From: Malurus cyaneus samueli
Taxonomy: Eukaryota > Chordata > Aves > Passeriformes > Maluridae
DNA: 64,000 nt
Assembly: GCA_009741485.1 (NCBI GenBank)
Contig: CM019236.1
Span: 46,216,632-46,280,631 of the forward strand
Reading direction: 5' to 3'
A program made the position numbers and the translations under genes. Positions 51,504 through 62,433 of the stretch are shown here, piece by piece. Each line of letters opens with the position of its first letter. The stretch's first letter is position 1. The notes under the pieces were generated by a model, which was not told where the DNA came from, made no database searches, and was given only the letters and a program-made list of their open reading frames with translations.

Positions 51504-53635
51504 AATTTCAACAAGGAGCATGGAAATCGCAGGAAGACATGCAAATTGCAGTGTGGTTAGACGAGGAATAGACATCCTGAATTCCTCCTGTAGCACCCTG
51601 TGAGCTCTCATCCCAAGGCTGAATCAGCTTAGGATCTTGTTCTTAGTCTGGCTCATTCATCTGGGAAACCTCTGCTGCTCGCACATCCCAGAAGGAAGTG
51701 ATGGGAGAATAATGGCAGAGACCAAAGCACAGAGAGATCCTGAACGGCGCCTTCCATGGCCAGCACAGCAGATTCCCATCTGTGCTTTCTTCAGCACCTT
51801 CTCGGGCTTCTCTGTACTTGCGCTGTAAACTGCAGAGTGTCCTCCCCTGATGGCGCAGGGGTGGGGCTGAGCGACAGCCTTGGAGTCACAGTTGTGCTTC
51901 CAGTGCTCAGGAAAAGCAGCAGCCAGCGCTTGGGTCGGCTGTGTTTTGGTTCTGTTTCTGCCCCAGCGTGGCTGGTGCTGCCAGCTGTGCTGAAGGGAAG
52001 AGCCGGCTTCATTTACGCTTCCTGCCAAGTATCTGTTTCCCTGTTGTCCTATTTTCCAGTTGAAGAGGTAAACTCTAAGGCTGGAACTACAGTCTGGGTT
52101 ACTGAAGTACTCTGAAAAGTAGAGACAACCCTAAATCAGCCCTATTTTTAGATAAGAACACTCATCAATGTCAGACCTGAGCTAAAATAGTTCACAATGA
52201 CTGAACTACTTCTTCTTTGAAAGGGAGGATGATGGGGAGATGCAAGAAAGGACTGACATACCTGTGAAATTGATCTCCTCTTCTGTGCTGAAAATTTCCC
52301 CATATATTCCCCTGACACTCTGGGAAAAATGCAATTCTAAGCCTTGGTAATTGAAAGTAACTTTACTTCTTGTCTTTTGAGCTCTTGGCGTGTTCTTGGA
52401 GCTTCTGCTCAGGTCCACAAAGGCACACTTATGGACAAATCAAAATACTGAGTGAACTGTTCCTAGTTTTGCATTTCTGCAGGAAGTCAGAGATGGCCTC
52501 CTTATTTCGCTGAGTGAAACACGTGTAAGTAGGACTCACAGGAATGTTCTATCCCTTAACTCCCCATTGTTGCAGATTTGTCTTATCCATGTGTGCCTTA
52601 ACAACAGAGGAGAGGTGAATATTCTGAAAATTCACCAAAAATGTGTTGTGTGTGTCCATAAGTACAACCATGTAAAAGGCAGTAACTTGTTTAAAGACCT
52701 AAAAGGGCTTGCCATCTGGATTTCCAAAAGTCAGATGAACAAGGAAAGGAACAATAACTATTTTGTTACAACAATTCATGGCATTGCTTAATTCATGATC
52801 CCATTGCTTAATTCATGTTGAGGGAGGTCCAGCCCCTATTGGCAGATTTTTTTCCAGGGAATCCCTTTGCCAAATGCTGCCAGGCAAACTGCTGGCCGAC
52901 ATCCATGGTGAAACAGGGGCCAGCAGTGCCTGCACCACAGCAGCAGGATATCTGAGAGCTGTTGCCTCCTTTTCCCTCACAGGTCTCTCAAACCTTCCCT
53001 GCTCACAGCCAATTTCTTGAGCTGCTCTCTGTGGGGAGGACCTTGCCTAGTAGAAATGTTAAAACCAGCTATGTGCAAGCCACTGAGACCAGAATGTATC
53101 ACTGGTTTCTGAGTTTATAAGCCCATAATCCACGGGATATCGCAGATTTTTGTCCATTGTGAACGTGAATTAAATGATCGGCTCTTTCTGGAATGTGCGA
53201 GAAGTGTGTTAGCAATTACAGGTCCATGTCAACAAAAGCAAAATGCCATGTTTTAATAGTTTTTGTTCACTGAGCAGTTAGCCTTCATGCTGTGGCACTT
53301 GCAGAAGCGACCTTTTAGTGACTGAGCAGTAGGATCGTGGGGGAATTCAGGAAATGTAGGAAGTTGTTTGGTATTAATTCAATGAGAACTGCACATTCAC
53401 ACTTACAGTGAGAAATTTTATTGGATGATACCTGTGTATGCTCTTAGGGTAGAGCACCACAGAGCTGGCTCCTGCTGAGGGATCTGGGGATTGCTTCTGT
53501 TTGCTGCTTGATTTCAGGTCAGGGATACACCCACTGAGGTCAGTGGTGTCACATTAGCAGAAACACAGCCTGAGAGGATAACCAGGGGCTAAAGGACTTG
53601 TGAGACCCACGTGAGTCATCCTGTGCTTAGACCAC
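51504..53635. other. Anonymous DNA
   Basis: No gene recognised. 51720-52020 is GC-richer, with opposed frames (51657-52028 minus, 51756-52115 plus). A small direct repeat of 'cattgcttaattcatg' occurs twice at 52783-52816. Confidence 0.55.
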
Positions 53636-53639
53636 TGGC

Positions 53640-53845
53640 TAAGGAATTAAAAAGACTTAGGAGGAGAGGGTGAGGTCATTGGATTTGTTCACCTTGGAGA
53701 AGAGAAGGCTGAGGGCTGACACCACCTTCCTCACGGGGCACAGCAGAGGGGGTGGTGTTCATTTCTCTGTGGTTACCAGAGGTAGGACCCAAGAAAAGAG
53801 GGAAAGCTGCACTGAGGAAGTTCAAATTGGGACATTTTTCTGGAG
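53640..53845 (+). mobile_element. CR1-family fragment
   Basis: The plus strand reads LDLFTLEKRRLRAD (about 53676-53717), which matches the CR1 ORF2 end 'LGLFSLEKRRLRGD'. It is followed at about 53785-53830 by DNA resembling the next CR1 block ('gacccaagaaaagaggg'). Frame is lost afterwards and the 3' tail is missing. Confidence 0.6.
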
Positions 53846-53849
53846 CCTT

Positions 53850-54284
53850 TGGTGTTTGAGCAAACATCTGGTGTGCTTGCTCAGTGTAAGAACTTTTCAT
53901 TCATTCACCCAAAGTCAGCACCAAAGGAGAACCGACCAGACACATTTATGTTGATACACACAGACAAACTCACGGACATGAACAGTCTTCTTGTGTGAGT
54001 GTTGTTGTGCTTGAGAACTCCCACTGATTTCCACAGCAGCAGCTTTTACCCCTGAATCCAACCGGATTATCGTGTGAACAACAGTTTGGTGCAAAAAAAA
54101 ATCCTATTGCATGTGACTCCAATGTGGCACAGCAGTGCTCCTGAAGTCTGTGTTTATCAGCTGAGCACCTGCTCTGCCTGTGCTGTGTAGGAACCAACTA
54201 TTTGCATGGGTGCAGGTGAGCTTCAGTGCCATGGAAACTCCTGATGTGGAAGAAATGTAGCCTAAAGGCACCTGTGTGGGCAGC
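53850..54284. other. Anonymous flank between CR1 fragment and LTR
   Basis: Nothing recognised. The 75-codon minus frame (53970-54197) has no motif. Confidence 0.5.
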
Positions 54285-54592
54285 AAGACTGTGCCAGAGG
54301 GACACTGTCAGCGACTGAGACACGGACTCTGCCAGGAGCGCATGCAAAGCCCTTTTTATTCTAAATAACACTGCCTTTTATAACAATACAAACAATCAAC
54401 AGTCAGTTTCTATTTCGCATACAATGTCCTCGCCAAACACAAACATCCTCTTACAGCATATGGGGCAAGCTGTCCTGTTCTTTTCTGTTCTTTTCTTGAG
54501 GTCTCAGCTCCCTGTGTGTTTAATTACACTTACTTGCCCTAGGCTTTATATTAACCAAGGATAATAGTTCGCTACTATCAGAGACCCTCACA
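54285..54592 (-). mobile_element. 3' LTR of endogenous retrovirus
   Basis: On the minus strand the LTR begins TGTGAGGGTCTC or TGAGGGTCTC directly after a polypurine tract. It has a TATAAAA box (54376-54382) and an AATAAA signal (54355-54360) about 20 bases further, then a short U5. The 10-base unit ctgttctttt is present twice (54475-54494). Most of the U3 recurs at 62434-62688 and its tip at about 59113-59189. The left (U5) edge is uncertain: I took 'tgtgcc' at 54285, but no target-site duplication could be confirmed. Confidence 0.75.
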
Positions 54593-56203
54593 ACTCCCCC
54601 TTTCTGTTCCACAATTAAAATTTGCTTTATAGATTTGTCGACCGGATGCTGCACGCATTGGAGAAGGCAAGGAACATAAACAATTATATAGAGCACTATT
54701 CCTAAAGCATATATTCCTAGAGCACTATTCCCCCCTAAAGCATATATTCCTATCTTAAGCAAGTTCTTAATCCACGTGGCAATTTGCCAGCTGCCAAACA
54801 AGCTGGTAAGCCACTCTGCTTCATCCATCTCCTGTAATTGAGCAACCCCATCCTGCAAGGTGTTAATGCTTCTGTGAATGGACCCCAAATGGTCTGAAAG
54901 ATTCATGCAGCACATCCTGTCAAAGTCTTCACATCCATGCCCCTCTGCCAAAAGCAAAAAATCAATAGAAGCTCAATTTTTCAGCATAGCGTGCCTTACT
55001 GAGTCAACATTGATTAATAAGCCCGCTAAAGCAAGCAAAATAACATTAGTTCGATGTGCTAGCCAACAGCCTAGTTTGTCTAACAATACCAATGCTTTCA
55101 CAGCTGCCACTTTTGGGACAAAAAATTACACAACCCAGCATATGCCTACTGGCCAGAAATCAAGGGACTCACCACAATCAGATGTCAAAGTGTGAATGCC
55201 ATGCTTCCCCCATCTCAGTGGTTTATGCCTTAAAATTATGGATGTTTTGGGAGAAAGCAGGGTGAGTTGCCCTTAACTGCAGGGTCTCCCTGCAGATGTG
55301 ATGGAATGGCAGGCCAGGCTCTGTCCCCACAAATTAAAAATACTACTCGAGGTAATGACAAAGGAACATTAGTTGCATGGGAAATAGTTTCTGATGTGTA
55401 GTTGCACCAGTTTGCACTCTCATTTGCAAATATAGGCTGATAAGGAGAGATTTCCCATGCCTTAGATTAGTTTACTCCAGAATAATTAAATTTGACACAG
55501 AGGTCCATCTTTATGGACTCCCAAAAGTTCTACTTCTTGTGGCTCAAAGGATGCGTGAGGACAATAAGGGGTTCACTGGTCCCAGGCATTGGCATGGTTT
55601 TTTGACTGCAACAAAAATTGTACTGCTTGGGGTTGTGGCCATATATCTGTGGGGATACCCACAAGGCAAGTAGAGAATGGATTTTCAGGAGTAGTTGTGG
55701 CTAGGCAGAGACTGTCCTGTCCTGTCAAATTGGCCAAAGTGACCCATGCTTTAGTCCTTGGCTGACAACAGGCCAGAGCCATGCAAAAGTGAAACCCTGC
55801 ACACTCAGTAAAAGCAGTGAACATGTGCAGTGTCCCTCCATTTTTTGCCATTTGGATTCTTTGATCTCCCAATGATCAGGCACAGAATATTTCCACCCAC
55901 AATCAAAAACGTGAATTTGACATTCTGGATCTTCCCGGTTAAATACTGCATTACAGAGGAGTTACACCTGGTACACAGGGCTCCTCTGTGTAAAGATAAA
56001 TACCACCTGTAGGTACAATGAGCACATGGGCAAAGAACCCACCGAGGGTGGTCAGCAGTTCTGCAGATAAAGCGCGATACACATCCCGTTAATGTCGGTA
56101 TAATCCCGTTTGCTCCGGCGGGGGACCGAGCTCCCCACTCGATGGATCGGGACGTTGCCGGTCTAGAGCATGCAGATGATAATCCTAGGGATGGGCGGCG
56201 CAC
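54520..56203 (-). pseudogene. env: Retroviral envelope (env), copy 1, defective
   Basis: Minus-strand remains of a retroviral envelope glycoprotein, which served in receptor binding and membrane fusion. The leader frame starts at about 56203. The surface subunit part (55573-55872) holds a glycosylation-type NLTG and the Cys-containing stretch PFSTCLVGIP. The transmembrane subunit part (54520-54957) has a CX6CC motif (Cys9, Cys16, Cys17 of that frame), then NLSD, a GSWQIATW stretch and a long hydrophobic anchor (about residues 79-100). A TGA stop (54973-54975) lies in frame just before the CX6CC region, and the surface part is broken by stops. A 29/33-base tandem duplication (54689-54750) lengthens the anchor. 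The last frame reads through the polypurine tract into the LTR. Not functional as it stands. Confidence 0.8.
54594..54603 (-). promoter_or_regulatory. Polypurine tract
   Basis: On the minus strand AAAGGGGGAG lies a few bases before the LTR start. In retroviruses this primes plus-strand DNA synthesis. Copy 2 has the same tract, one G shorter, at 59191-59199. Confidence 0.75.
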
Positions 56204-56408
56204 TGTAGTCCTCCTCTATCCCGATCGTTGGTCCCGGACGCTGGCCACACTCCCGCACGGTGAGGAAAACCAAACCAGGACACCGGGAATCATCAGCGCC
56301 ACCCTCAGATTGTTCCGGCTCTTTCTCCCGAAACGGGCGAACATCTTAGGTCCCGTATCTGTGGAGACACAAGCATAGCCTCTTCCCCATGTAAAAGGGG
56401 AAAGGACC

Positions 56409-57010
56409 CTATATCTTACCTGGTTCCAAGTCTTTGACCAAAACCAGAGTCTTTATTCCTGTCGCTTCTGCTGTCATGCGCAAAATGACGCAGTACAGGT
56501 GGAAGCTTGCTTCTGAATAACAATTCAAAAAATTAAACACGTATAAAGCTTTGTGCAAGCACTCTTGCGGTGCTGTGCCTTGCATTCCCCCTTTCTGTTG
56601 CCCCAATAAATGCTTCAGCCTGCTGTGAGCTCGTTCAGTGAGGGCTTGTTCTCTAGGGAAGTGAAGGATCCCTGTAGTGTGCTGCATTTCCCATGAGGCA
56701 AAAAATGTAGACAGAGAATGAGAAACGCAAGCAGGACCATTATCAGACCATTATCAGTTTTGACGTGCTGGGGCACGCCTAAGGCGGCAAAAGCAGCCAA
56801 AAAGTGATGACAGGCATCTTTAGCCGCTTCCCCCATTTGGCATGACGCAAACAAAGCTCCAGAAGGAAAGCCACTCTTCAATAAAAGAGTGAATGTATTT
56901 TAAGAGGCTAAATTCAGGAAAATGTGTAACATCCATCTGCCACAGTTGAAGGCTCTGCAGACCGCGAGGGTTGGTGCTTGGGGTCCGATACAAAGCCGTG
57001 TCTGACAGTC
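56409..57010 (-). pseudogene. pol: Retroviral integrase, copy 1, frameshifted
   Basis: Minus-strand integrase core, which joins viral DNA to host DNA when intact. The three acidic-site blocks of the DDE family are visible in order: WQMDVTHF (Asp codon at about 56931-56933), then FLAAFAALGVPQHVKTDNG (Asp43 of the 56615-56881 frame), then QALTERAH (Glu18 of the 56409-56687 frame). The three blocks lie in different frames, so at least two frameshifts separate them. The C-terminal piece ends VLVKDLEPGKI just before the env leader region. Block order and wording fit class II (beta/alpha-like) retroviruses. Confidence 0.8.
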
Positions 57011-57129
57011 AGAACGTGAGACAACAACGTCCTTGGCTTGCTGACATGTAAGGGGAAAAGAGCGCTGTAAAGTGAATTTTGATGAAAAAAGGAGTGACTC
57101 CGTTGTGCTTGAGCAGATTATTGGGTAAA

Positions 57130-57532
57130 AGCTCTACGGGTGCTGTTAGAAGGTCTGCCTGTCGGTTGCCTTCTCAATAAGCTGGAAGGGTAGTAGTGTG
57201 CAAGCGAACATGCAAAACAAAGTAAGGATTCTCGCGATTATCTAAAAACAAAACAAGCTTTTGTAGATAGGAAAAGAGCATGGGCTAGTGATAACCCAGA
57301 GAACTGCGTGCTCAGCTCTCTCAACAATTCCTGCGACATAAAAAGAATCTTTAATTATGTTAAAGGGGATATCCCATTTCTCAAAAGCACATACAACAGC
57401 AGCCACAATTTGAGGAGAACCTGAAACATTTGCAACATCCGATGTCCACTGGCGGGTGTCCGAATCCATCCATAAGAGCACAGATTTGCGAGTCAGCCCT
57501 GACCCGTCAGTAAGAAACATCAGGGCTTGCAA
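57130..57532 (-). pseudogene. pol: Retroviral RNase H, copy 1, truncated
   Basis: The frame 57242-57532 reads LFTDGSG-like 'FLTDGSG' near its start, SGSPQIVAAVVCAF, then KDSFYVAGIVERAEHAV. These are RNase H blocks with two catalytic-type Asp (residues 9 and 62). The family usually has a Glu just after 'QIV', and here two residues appear to be missing. The frame breaks at about 57285 where copy 2 stays open, owing to a one-base indel ('gagcatggg' here, 'gagcaatggg' in copy 2). Confidence 0.8.
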
Positions 57533-57538
57533 GGGAAC

Positions 57539-58860
57539 TTAAGAATGCTTCGCTGCAGCTGGTAAATGGAATGAAGCAGTCAGCAAGGGTGTGCGTGTGG
57601 GTGCAGAGTATTGACCTGTAAAATTATACAAAGACATTTGCAAAGCCTCTGAATTTTGTAACAACCATTGCAGATAACCACAGGCAAACAAATCTGCAAA
57701 AAGTCCTGACCTGCTAGTTAATGAATTATTACTAGTCACGACTAGTGAAAAGGCAATTTGGCACTCTGATAATTAGCAGGGTAAACATTTTGTGCTGTGT
57801 AATAATGGTCTTTGTCACCTGGTGTGATAAGAAACCCATTCAATTATCCCTAAAGGGTCTGGCACAAGGGGATCCCATTGACAGATAAGGCGTAGGGTTG
57901 TTTTGTTGGATTTTAAAGGATCAGACAAAAAGATAGCTCGGGGGCATAGCGGGACGCCTGCCTTTTATGCAGGGCATCAGAAACCCTTTGTAGGACTTCA
58001 GTAGCATTTAGTGTCATCTTTCCTGGTGACAACAAATTAGGATCCCTCTTCAGCAAGGTGAAGAGGGGGGTGAGTTCTGCGTTAGAGATACCTAACAAGG
58101 AACATACCAAGCTGATCGCGCCCAACAATTTTTGTGCGTCATGGAGTGTAGAAATACTGGGCTGCAGTTTCAAAGTTTGGAGATAAACAGTTTGGAATCT
58201 GATGCGCCAGCCCATAGCCATGGGGATTGTTTCTGAATTTTCTCCAGAGCTCTGCATAGTCCTGCTCTATTTACAGCATCTGAGGTAAGGGCTACAGCTT
58301 CCTCCATGAGTGGGGTGTTTTCAGCTGCAATTGACAGATCATCCATGCAATGATAAATTAATGCATCCGGTATGCACTGGGCACCGGGATAAGAACATGT
58401 GCTAGGAATCGTTGACCAATAGTCGGGCTGTTTTTCATACCCTGTGACAAAACAATCCAATGGAAAAAAGAATTTTTGAAGGGGTCTGCACATTCGTGCT
58501 CGGAACAAAAAAAACCCAAATTTTGGAGCATCATCAGGATGCAGGGGTATGGTTAAAAAGCAATCTTTTAACTCGATGACCTTCAGGACCCAGTCCCATG
58601 GTATCATTGTTGGGGAAGGGAGCCCTGGTTGAAAAGCCCCCATATTTTCTATAGCATCACTGATTTTTTGTAAATCATGGAGCAAGCACCACTTACCCAT
58701 TTGGTTTTGAATTACAAAAATGGGAGAATTCCAGGGGCTGGTGGAGGATACAATATGCCCTTTTTGTAACTGGTCCTCTACTAACTTTTCCAATCATTGC
58801 ACAACTTTTTTTTTCTGGCAGTGGCCACTGTGTCCACCCAAATTGGGTTATTTGTTTTTT
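57539..58860 (-). pseudogene. pol: Retroviral reverse transcriptase, copy 1, defective
   Basis: Minus-strand reverse transcriptase. The frame 58170-58793 (207 codons) carries, in order, LVEDQLQKGHIVSSTSPWNS, LLHDLQKI, QPGLPSPTM, a KDCFLTIPLHPDDAPKF block with catalytic-type Asp77, and YHCMDD (residues 147-152), a variant of the YXDD active site with Cys at X-1 and Met at X. The thumb/connection follows in other frames: LHDAQKLLGAI...LLGISNAELTPLF (57913-58257) and the 57539-57739 frame. The lead-in NNPIWVD is at about 58830-58860. Several frame changes mean no full enzyme. The pattern is that of class II (ERVK-like) pol. Confidence 0.85.
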
Positions 58861-58869
58861 CCATGTTAG

Positions 58870-59112
58870 TTAGGGGGTGGTGCACATCACAGTGGCCTCT
58901 GTTAAAAATCAGATGGTAGCTGCAAATAGAGCTGAGAAAGGAGATCCTGTCCCACAGAACTGTGGGGATGGCTAGCACAAAGGATTTAATATTTGCTGCG
59001 CGATTGTCGGCCCTATAACATGAATCATGTATTTGCTTTGTTGACTACAGCTCAGCCCATCCACCAATCCCTGAAAGACTCTGTGAAACTGCAGCTAAAC
59101 TTGAGCATCGCT
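58870..59112 (-). pseudogene. pro: Retroviral protease C-terminal remnant
   Basis: Upstream of the RT lead-in, the minus strand reads a VGQDLLSQL stretch (about 58935-58965), in the place of the conserved 'GRDLLSQ' near the end of class II retroviral proteases. HVIGPTIAQQ (about 58985-59015) precedes it. The catalytic DTG region is not present: the sequence joins an LTR stub at about 59113. Gag was not found. Confidence 0.45.
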
Positions 59113-59189
59113 ACCTGTTGTTTAATTAAACTTACTTCCTAGGCTTTATATACCAAGGATAAAGTTCGCTACTATCAGAGACCCTCACA
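59113..59189 (-). mobile_element. LTR stub (U3 tip) between the two proviral copies
   Basis: About 75 bases match the U3 start of the 54285-54592 LTR ('gttcgctactatcagagacc' and the flanking sequence), with several single-base deletions. They are joined on the right of the stub to copy 2 env and on the left, in provirus order, to the protease remnant. The junction sits in 'acctgttgtttaatta', where both parents share a few bases. Confidence 0.75.
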
Positions 59190-60792
59190 ACTCCCCTTTC
59201 TGTTCCACAATTAAAATTGCTTTATAGATTGTCGACCGGATGCTGCACGCATTGGAGAAGGCAAGGAACATAAACAATTATATAGAGCACTATTCCTAAA
59301 GCATATATTCCTAGAGCACTATTCCCCCCTAAAGCATATATTCCTATCTTAAGCAAGTTCTTAATCCACGTGGCAATTTGCCAGCTGCCAAACAAGCTGG
59401 TAAGCCACTCTGCTTCATCCATCTCCTGTAATTGAGCAACCCCATCCTGCAAGGTGTTAATGCTTCTGTGAATGGACCCCAAATGGTCTGAAAGATTCAT
59501 GCAGCACATCCTGTCAAAGTCTTCACATCCATGCCCCTCTGCCAAAAGCAAAAAATCAATAGAAGCTCAATTTTTCAGCATAGCGTGCCTTACTGAGTCA
59601 ACATTGATTAATAAGCCCGCTAAAGCAAGCAAAATAACATTAGTTCGATGTGCTAGCCAACAGCCTAGTTTGTCTACAATCCCAATGCTTTCACAGCCGC
59701 ACTTGGGGGACAAAAAATACCCAGCCTAGTGTGCCTACTGGCCAGAAATCAAGGGACTCACCACAATCAGATGTCAAAGTGTGAATGCCATGCTTCCCCC
59801 ATCTCAGTGGTTTATGCCTTAAAATTATGGATGTTTTGGGAGAAAGCAGGGTGAGTTGCCCTTAACTGCAGGGTCTCCCTGCAGATGTGATGGAATGGCA
59901 GGCCAGGCTCTGTCCCCACAAATTAAAAATACTACTCGAGGTAATGACAAAGGAACATTAGTTGCATGGGAAATAGTTTCTGATGTGTAGTTGCACCAGT
60001 TTGCACTCTCATTTGCAAATATAGGCTGATAAGGAGAGATTTCCCATGCCTTAGATTAGTTTACTCCAGAATAATTAAATTTGACACAGAGGTCCATCTT
60101 TATGGACTCCCAAAAGTTCTACTTCTTGTGGCTCAAAGGATGCGTGAGGACAATAAGGGGTTCACTGGTCCCAGGCATTGGCATGGTTTTTTGACTGCAA
60201 CAAAAATTGTACTGCTTGGGGTTGTGGCCATATATCTGTGGGGATACCCACAAGGCAAGTAGAGAATGGATTTTCAGGAGTAGTTGTGGCTAGGCAGAGA
60301 CTGTCCTGTCCTGTCAAATTGGCCAAAGTGACCCATGCTTTAGTCCTTGGCTGACAACAGGCCAGAGCCATGCAAAAGTGAAACCCTGCACACTCAGTAA
60401 AAGCAGTGAACATGTGCAGTGTCCCTCCATTTTTTGCCATTTGGATTCTTTGATCTCCCAATGATCAGGCACAGAATATTTCCACCCACAATCAAAAACG
60501 TGAATTTGACATTCTGGATCTTCCCGGTTAAATACTGCATTACAGAGGAGTTACACCTGGTACACAGGGCTCCTCTGTGTAAAGATAAATACCACCTGTA
60601 GGTACAATGAGCACATGGGCAAAGAACCCACCGAGGGTGGTCAGCAGTTCTGCAGATAAAGCGCGATACACATCCCGTTAATGTCGGTATAATCCCGTTT
60701 GCTCCGGCGGGGGACCGAGCTCCCCACTCGATGGATCGGGACGTTGCCGGTCTAGAGCATGCAGATGATAATCCTAGGGATGGGCGGCGCAC
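59190..60792 (-). pseudogene. env: Retroviral envelope (env), copy 2, defective
   Basis: Near-identical to copy 1 at an offset of about 4,590 bases. The leader frame is 60394-60792, the surface part 60162-60461 and the transmembrane part 59222-59551, with the same CX6CC motif. It shares the copy 1 TGA stop (59567-59569) and the tandem duplication in the anchor (about 59283-59344). Private differences are a lost T near 59230, which shifts the tail frame so it ends PVDNL, and a cluster of small changes at 59686-59725. Confidence 0.8.
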
Positions 60793-60934
60793 TGTAGTCC
60801 TCCTCTATCCCGATCGTTGGTCCCGGACGCTGGCCACACTCCCGCACGGTGAGGAAAACCAAACCAGGACACCGGGAATCATCAGCGCCACCCTCAGATT
60901 GTTCCGGCTCTTTCTCCCGAAACGGGCGAACATC

Positions 60935-61620
60935 TTAGGTCCCGTATCTGTGGAGACACAAGCATAGGCCTCTTCCCCATGTAACAAGGGAAAGGACCCT
61001 ATATCTTACCTGGTTCCAAGTCTTTGACCAAAACCAGAGCCTTATTTCCTGTCGCTTCTGCTGTATGCGCAAAATGACGCAGTACAGGTGGAAGCTTGCT
61101 TCTGAATAACAATTCAAAAAATTAAACACGTATAAAGCTTTGTGCAAGCACTCTTGCGGTGCTGTGCCTTGCATTCCCCCTTTCTGTTGCCCCAATAAAT
61201 GCTTCAGCCTGCTGTGAGCTCGTTCAGTGAGGGCTTGTTCTCTAGGGAAGTGAAGGATCCCTGTAGTGTGCTGCATTTCCCATGAGGCAAAAAATGTAGA
61301 CAGAGAATGAGAAACGCAAGCAGGACCATTATCAGACCATTATCAGTTTTGACGTGCTGGGGCACGCCTAAGGCGGCAAAAGCAGCCAAAAAGTGATGAC
61401 AGGCATCTTTAGCCGCTTCCCCCATATGGCATGACGCAAACAAAGCTCCAGAAGGAAAGCCACTCTTCAATAAAAGAGTGAATGTATTTTAAGAGGCTAA
61501 ATTCAGGAAAATGTGTAACATCCATCTGCCACAGTTGAAGGCTCTGCAGACCGCGAGGGTTGGTGCTTGGGGTCCGATACAAAGCCGTGTCTGACAGTCA
61601 GAACGTGAGACAACAACGTC
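60935..61620 (-). pseudogene. pol: Retroviral integrase, copy 2, frameshifted
   Basis: Same blocks as copy 1: WQMDVTHF near 61520, VKTDNG in the 61204-61470 frame, QALTERAH in the 60935-61276 frame, again in separate frames. A lost base near 61063 makes the C-terminal frame run on to 60935 and past the expected end. The frameshifts between the acidic blocks are shared with copy 1. Confidence 0.8.
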
Positions 61621-62125
61621 CTTGGCTTGCTGACATGTAAGGGGAAAAGAGCGCTGTAAAGTGAATTTTGATGAAAAAAGGAGTGACTCCGTTGTGCTTG
61701 AGCAGATTATTGGGTAAAAGCTCTACGGGTGCTGTTAGAAGGTCTGCCTGTCGGTTGCCTTCTGCAATAAAGCCTGGAAGGGTAGTAGTGTGCAAGCGAA
61801 CATGCAAAACAAAGTAAGGATTCTCGCGATTATCTAAAAACAAAACAAGCTTTTGTAGATAGGAAAAGAGCAATGGGCTAGTGATAACCCAGAGAACTGC
61901 GTGCTCAGCTCTCTCAACAATTCCTGCGACATAAAAAGAATCTTTAATTATGTTAAAGGGGATATCCCATTTCTCAAAAGCACATACAACAGCAGCCACA
62001 ATTTGAGGAGAACCTGAAACATTTGCAACATCCGATGTCCACTGGCGGGTGTCCGAATCCATCCATAAGAGCACAGATTTGCGAGTCAGCCCTGACCCGT
62101 CAGTAAGAAACATCAGGGCTTGCAA
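61598..62125 (-). pseudogene. pol: Retroviral RNase H plus integrase N-terminal region, copy 2
   Basis: This 175-codon frame is the better-preserved version of the RNase H. It has FLTDGSG (Asp9), KDSFYVAG (Asp62), then LHTTTLPGFIAEGNRQADLL with His112 and Asp128. The C-terminal part (from about residue 135) lies where the integrase zinc-binding region begins, but its His/Cys pattern is not intact. The family's usual Glu after 'QIV' seems to be missing, as in copy 1. Confidence 0.8.
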
Positions 62126-62130
62126 GGGAA

Positions 62131-62433
62131 CTAAGAATGCTTCGCTGCAGCTGGTAAATGGAATGAAGCAGTCAGCAAGGGTGTGCGTGTGGGTGCAGAG
62201 TATTGACCTGTAAAATTATACAAAGACATTTGCAAAGCCTCTGAATTTTGTAACAACCATTGCAGATAACCACAGGCAAACAAATCTGCAAAAAGTCCTG
62301 ACCTGCTAGTTAATGAATTATTACTAGTCACGACTAGTGAAAAGGCAATTTGGCACTCTGATAATTAGCAGGGTAAACATTTTGTGCTGTGTAATAATGG
62401 TCTTTGTCACCTGGTGTGATAAGAAACCCATTC
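62131..62433 (-). pseudogene. pol: Reverse transcriptase connection segment, copy 2, truncated
   Basis: This equals 57539-57842 of copy 1. The match stops at 'aagaaacccattc' (62421-62433), where the pol sequence is joined directly to LTR sequence. The RT palm and fingers, protease, gag and leader are all absent from copy 2. Confidence 0.75.

Noticed and set aside
51252..51611. Poly-Lys/poly-Phe frames of 81-119 codons
   Set aside because: They run through the T-rich tract at 51375-51503.
56142..56378. Plus-strand 78-codon frame in the provirus, repeated at 60731-60967
   Set aside because: It is antisense to the env leader. Its repetition follows from the tandem copies.
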